A DNA stretch of 64,000 nt from Marinobacterium jannaschii DSM 6295 (GTDB lineage Bacteria; Pseudomonadota; Gammaproteobacteria; Pseudomonadales; Balneatricaceae): the NCBI RefSeq assembly GCF_000620085.1, contig NZ_KK211068.1, positions 84,256-148,255 of the forward strand, in the 5' to 3' direction. The stretch's first letter is position 1, and every line of letters begins with the position of its first letter. Both the position numbers and the translations under genes were made by a program. The notes beneath the pieces were generated by a model. The model had not been told where the DNA came from, ran no database searches, and saw only the letters and a list, made by a program, of their open reading frames with translations. Positions 62,009 through 64,000 of this stretch are shown here, in pieces.

Positions 62009-64000
62009 ATGCGGTCGTTTTGGGAATTTCAAAACATCAGGCTACCGGTCAAATTTGCCCTGGCAATATTTCTGCTGACCCTCGGTCTGGTTTTCATGGG
62101 TGCTTCCTATTATCAAACTATTCTGCTGAATGAGGCGGCACAGCAACGCCAGAGCCAGCTGGATAAGTTTATCAACCTGATCACCGAGGTTGAGCTGGAT
62201 GTAGCGAATGCGCGTTTCCACGAAAAAAGCCTGATGCAGGACCATGATCTGGAGACGCTTAACCGCTTCGACCAGAACATGTCACTGGCCGATAAAGCCC
62301 TGCAGCAGCTGGCTGAGTACCTGCGCAGTGAGGAAGATAAGCAGCTGATCGGCGACTTCCAGCTGCTGATGGATAGCTATCAGGATACATTTTATGAGGG
62401 TGCTGAGGCGGCAATCGAAGCCGGTCTGACCGCCGACCAGGGCCTGACCGGAGAGATCCGTCAGGCCGTCAGAGAAGCAGAACCGCTGATGATCTTCCCC
62501 GAACGTCCCTGGCTGAGCGAGCAGTTCGCCGCAGTGCGTAAGGCGCTGAACGAATTTTCCGCCTCCGGTGGCCTGATGCAGCAAAGCGGCCCGGCCGATA
62601 AAGAGCTGGAACGCATGGTCAATCAGCTGGAAGCAGCCGGATTTACCGACGAAAATGAAGTCCTGCAGCGCGTTACCTCGATCCGTGATGACTTTTCCGA
62701 CCTTAAAGAGGCGATTGTCCGCCGCGATAACAAGCTGGCAGAACTGCAGGGCCCCGTATCGGCACTGGGTCCGAAGATCGAAGAGGTAACCAGCCTGACC
62801 TCCCGCTACGCCGCAGAGAATAACCGGCAGCGCGAGCTGGACCAGCACGATATGCTGAAGTACTTCTTTGGCGCTATGTTCCTGATGACCATTGCGATGG
62901 CGATCGCGTTGTCGATCATCAAGTACGGCGTTATCGATCCGATCAAACTGATTCAGGATACGGTAGAGAAAGTACGCAGCGGTGACAGCGAAGCCCGAAG
63001 CCGTCTCGATAACGAAGATGAACTGGGTCAGCTGGCGACCCTGCTGGACAGCCTTCTGGATGAGAAAGAGAACGCCCTGAAAGCCCAGGAAGAGGAAAAC
63101 AAACGCCTCAACGCTTCGGTAATCGAGCTGATCCAGAACGTATTCCGACTGAGCCAGCGAGACCTGACCGTACGGGTACCGGTAGCTGAGGATATTACCG
63201 GTGCGGTAGCCGACTCCATCAACCAGCTGGCCGTGTCGATGGAATCGGTACTGCATGAAGTAAGCGACGTTGCCACCCGCGTAAACACCGCGTCCAAGCA
63301 GGTAAAAACGCAGTCAGCCACGGTACTGACCCATGCCAGCCAGGAGCAGCAGGAGATCCAGGCAACCCTTGAAGGTCTGGAATCGGCAACTAAGGCGATG
63401 CAGCTGATCTCCCGCCTGGCGACGCTTTCCAACACCGCCTCTCAGAAAGCGATTCACACCTCTGAGACTGCCATGGAATCGGTATCCCAGACCATCACCA
63501 GTATTAACAAGATCCGCCAGACCATCCACGAAGCGGAGAAACGTATCAAGCGCCTGGGCGATCGTTCCCAGGAGATCGGCGGTATCGTAAGCCTGATCAA
63601 CAACATCTCCGAGCGTACCCACGTCCTCTCTCTGAATGCGAGCATGCACGCGGCGTCGGCCGGTGAAGCGGGCCGTGGCCTGATGGTGGTGGTAGATGAG
63701 GTACAGCGTCTGGCAGAGAACTCCCGTGAGGCGACCTCCGAGATTGAAAGTCTGGTGAACAACATCCAGCTGGAGACGGCCGATACGATCAACGTTATTA
63801 ACGCCGTAATCGCCGACGTAGTGGATGGTACCCGACAGGCAGAGGAAGCCGGTGAGCGCATGGGCGAGACCCGAAGCACCACCCAGACACTGGTTGAATC
63901 GGTTGTCCGAATCGCCCAGAACGCGACCAAGCAGGCTCAGGTAGCCGAGAAACTGCGGGTACGTGCTGACAGCATCGACAAGTCCACCCAGGCAACCAAC
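62009..64000 (+). CDS. pilJ: Methyl-accepting chemotaxis protein PilJ (3' truncated by window edge)
   Basis: 664 codons visible without a stop; the gene continues past the right edge (P. aeruginosa PilJ is 682 aa). The start at ATG 62009 gives MRSFWEFQNIRLPVKFALAI, with TM1 at about 15-33, a periplasmic helical sensor (about 34-282), TM2 at about 285-308 (FFGAMFLMTIAMAIALSI), HAMP (about 309-362) and the signalling domain with the hairpin tip SERTHVLSLNASMHAASAGE, GRGLMVVVDEVQRLAENSREAT. The H-V-L-S-L-N-A-S-M-H-A variant of the MCP tip is PilJ-specific. Senses surface/pilus signals and drives ChpA. Confidence 0.93.
   Translation, partial: MRSFWEFQNIRLPVKFALAIFLLTLGLVFMGASYYQTILLNEAAQQRQSQLDKFINLITEVELDVANARFHEKSLMQDHDLETLNRFDQNMSLADKALQQLAEYLRSEEDKQLIGDFQLLMDSYQDTFYEGAEAAIEAGLTADQGLTGEIRQAVREAEPLMIFPERPWLSEQFAAVRKALNEFSASGGLMQQSGPADKELERMVNQLEAAGFTDENEVLQRVTSIRDDFSDLKEAIVRRDNKLAELQGPVSALGPKIEEVTSLTSRYAAENNRQRELDQHDMLKYFFGAMFLMTIAMAIALSIIKYGVIDPIKLIQDTVEKVRSGDSEARSRLDNEDELGQLATLLDSLLDEKENALKAQEEENKRLNASVIELIQNVFRLSQRDLTVRVPVAEDITGAVADSINQLAVSMESVLHEVSDVATRVNTASKQVKTQSATVLTHASQEQQEIQATLEGLESATKAMQLISRLATLSNTASQKAIHTSETAMESVSQTITSINKIRQTIHEAEKRIKRLGDRSQEIGGIVSLINNISERTHVLSLNASMHAASAGEAGRGLMVVVDEVQRLAENSREATSEIESLVNNIQLETADTINVINAVIADVVDGTRQAEEAGERMGETRSTTQTLVESVVRIAQNATKQAQVAEKLRVRADSIDKSTQATN

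Noticed and set aside
62282-63256. Long minus-strand frames across pilJ
   Set aside because: They are antisense to pilJ, which is open on the plus strand from 62009 to the window edge with clear MCP domains.

Overview
The window reads as a chromosomal segment of a marine gammaproteobacterium, probably an Oceanospirillaceae-type organism (Marinobacterium/Amphritea/Neptuniibacter-like; the genus is inference). The signs are a GC-rich coding style, taurine dissimilation through Tpa-Xsc-Pta, Na+-handling systems (NhaC, NhaR and an Mrp-type antiporter), a Pil chemosensory operon, and Pseudomonas-like type I-F CRISPR proteins. Most genes are intact and tightly packed, many with stop/start overlaps.

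Layout. 1-93: trailer end of a type I-F CRISPR array that continues to the left of the window. 0.3-12 kb: fklB, an esterase, an AraC/DMT-exporter pair, a SprA-like metalloprotease, a YtcJ-type amidohydrolase, a dienelactone hydrolase, a GST, a glycerophosphodiesterase, a DOPA-dioxygenase-like protein and an RhlE helicase. 12-19.4 kb: adk, ppc and the relA-mazG-(small membrane protein) operon. 20-25 kb: an unusual photolyase-like flavoprotein, a structured intergenic element, cysM, an unknown protein, an orphan LuxR-type response regulator and a DUF6506 protein. 25.3 kb: a perfect 12 x 7 bp tandem repeat.

25.5-38.7 kb: taurine catabolism (pta, xsc, tauR, tpa) interrupted by a copper/silver efflux operon (small Met/His/Cys-rich membrane protein, cusC-, cusB- and cusA-like). 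39-44.4 kb: an M20 amidohydrolase, a LuxR regulator, a class III aminotransferase and an NhaC antiporter, flanked by 71-bp direct repeats exactly 5,700 bp apart. 44.8-53.6 kb: nhaR, a tandem-Usp protein and an Mrp-like antiporter operon ordered E-F-G-(A-Cterm/B)-C-D-D'-D''. This order resembles the archaeal Mrp/Mbh layout and has separate ND5-like subunits in place of a fused MrpA.

53.9-59.1 kb: a FecR-domain protein, then a reduced type I-F CRISPR locus. It has a complete Csy1-Csy2-Csy3-Cas6f effector set but no cas1, no cas2-3 and no tniQ. It is followed by a 60-bp-periodic mini-array of about seven repeats that get more degenerate away from the cas genes, while most keep the Cas6f-recognised hairpin. 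This effector-only locus, separated by 54 kb from the good-quality I-F array at the left edge, is the most unusual thing in the window. 59.05-60.1 kb is gene-poor with a very AT-rich core, and may mark where cas1/cas2-3 were lost. 60.1-64 kb: the pilG-pilH-pilI-pilJ chemosensory operon; pilJ runs off the right edge.
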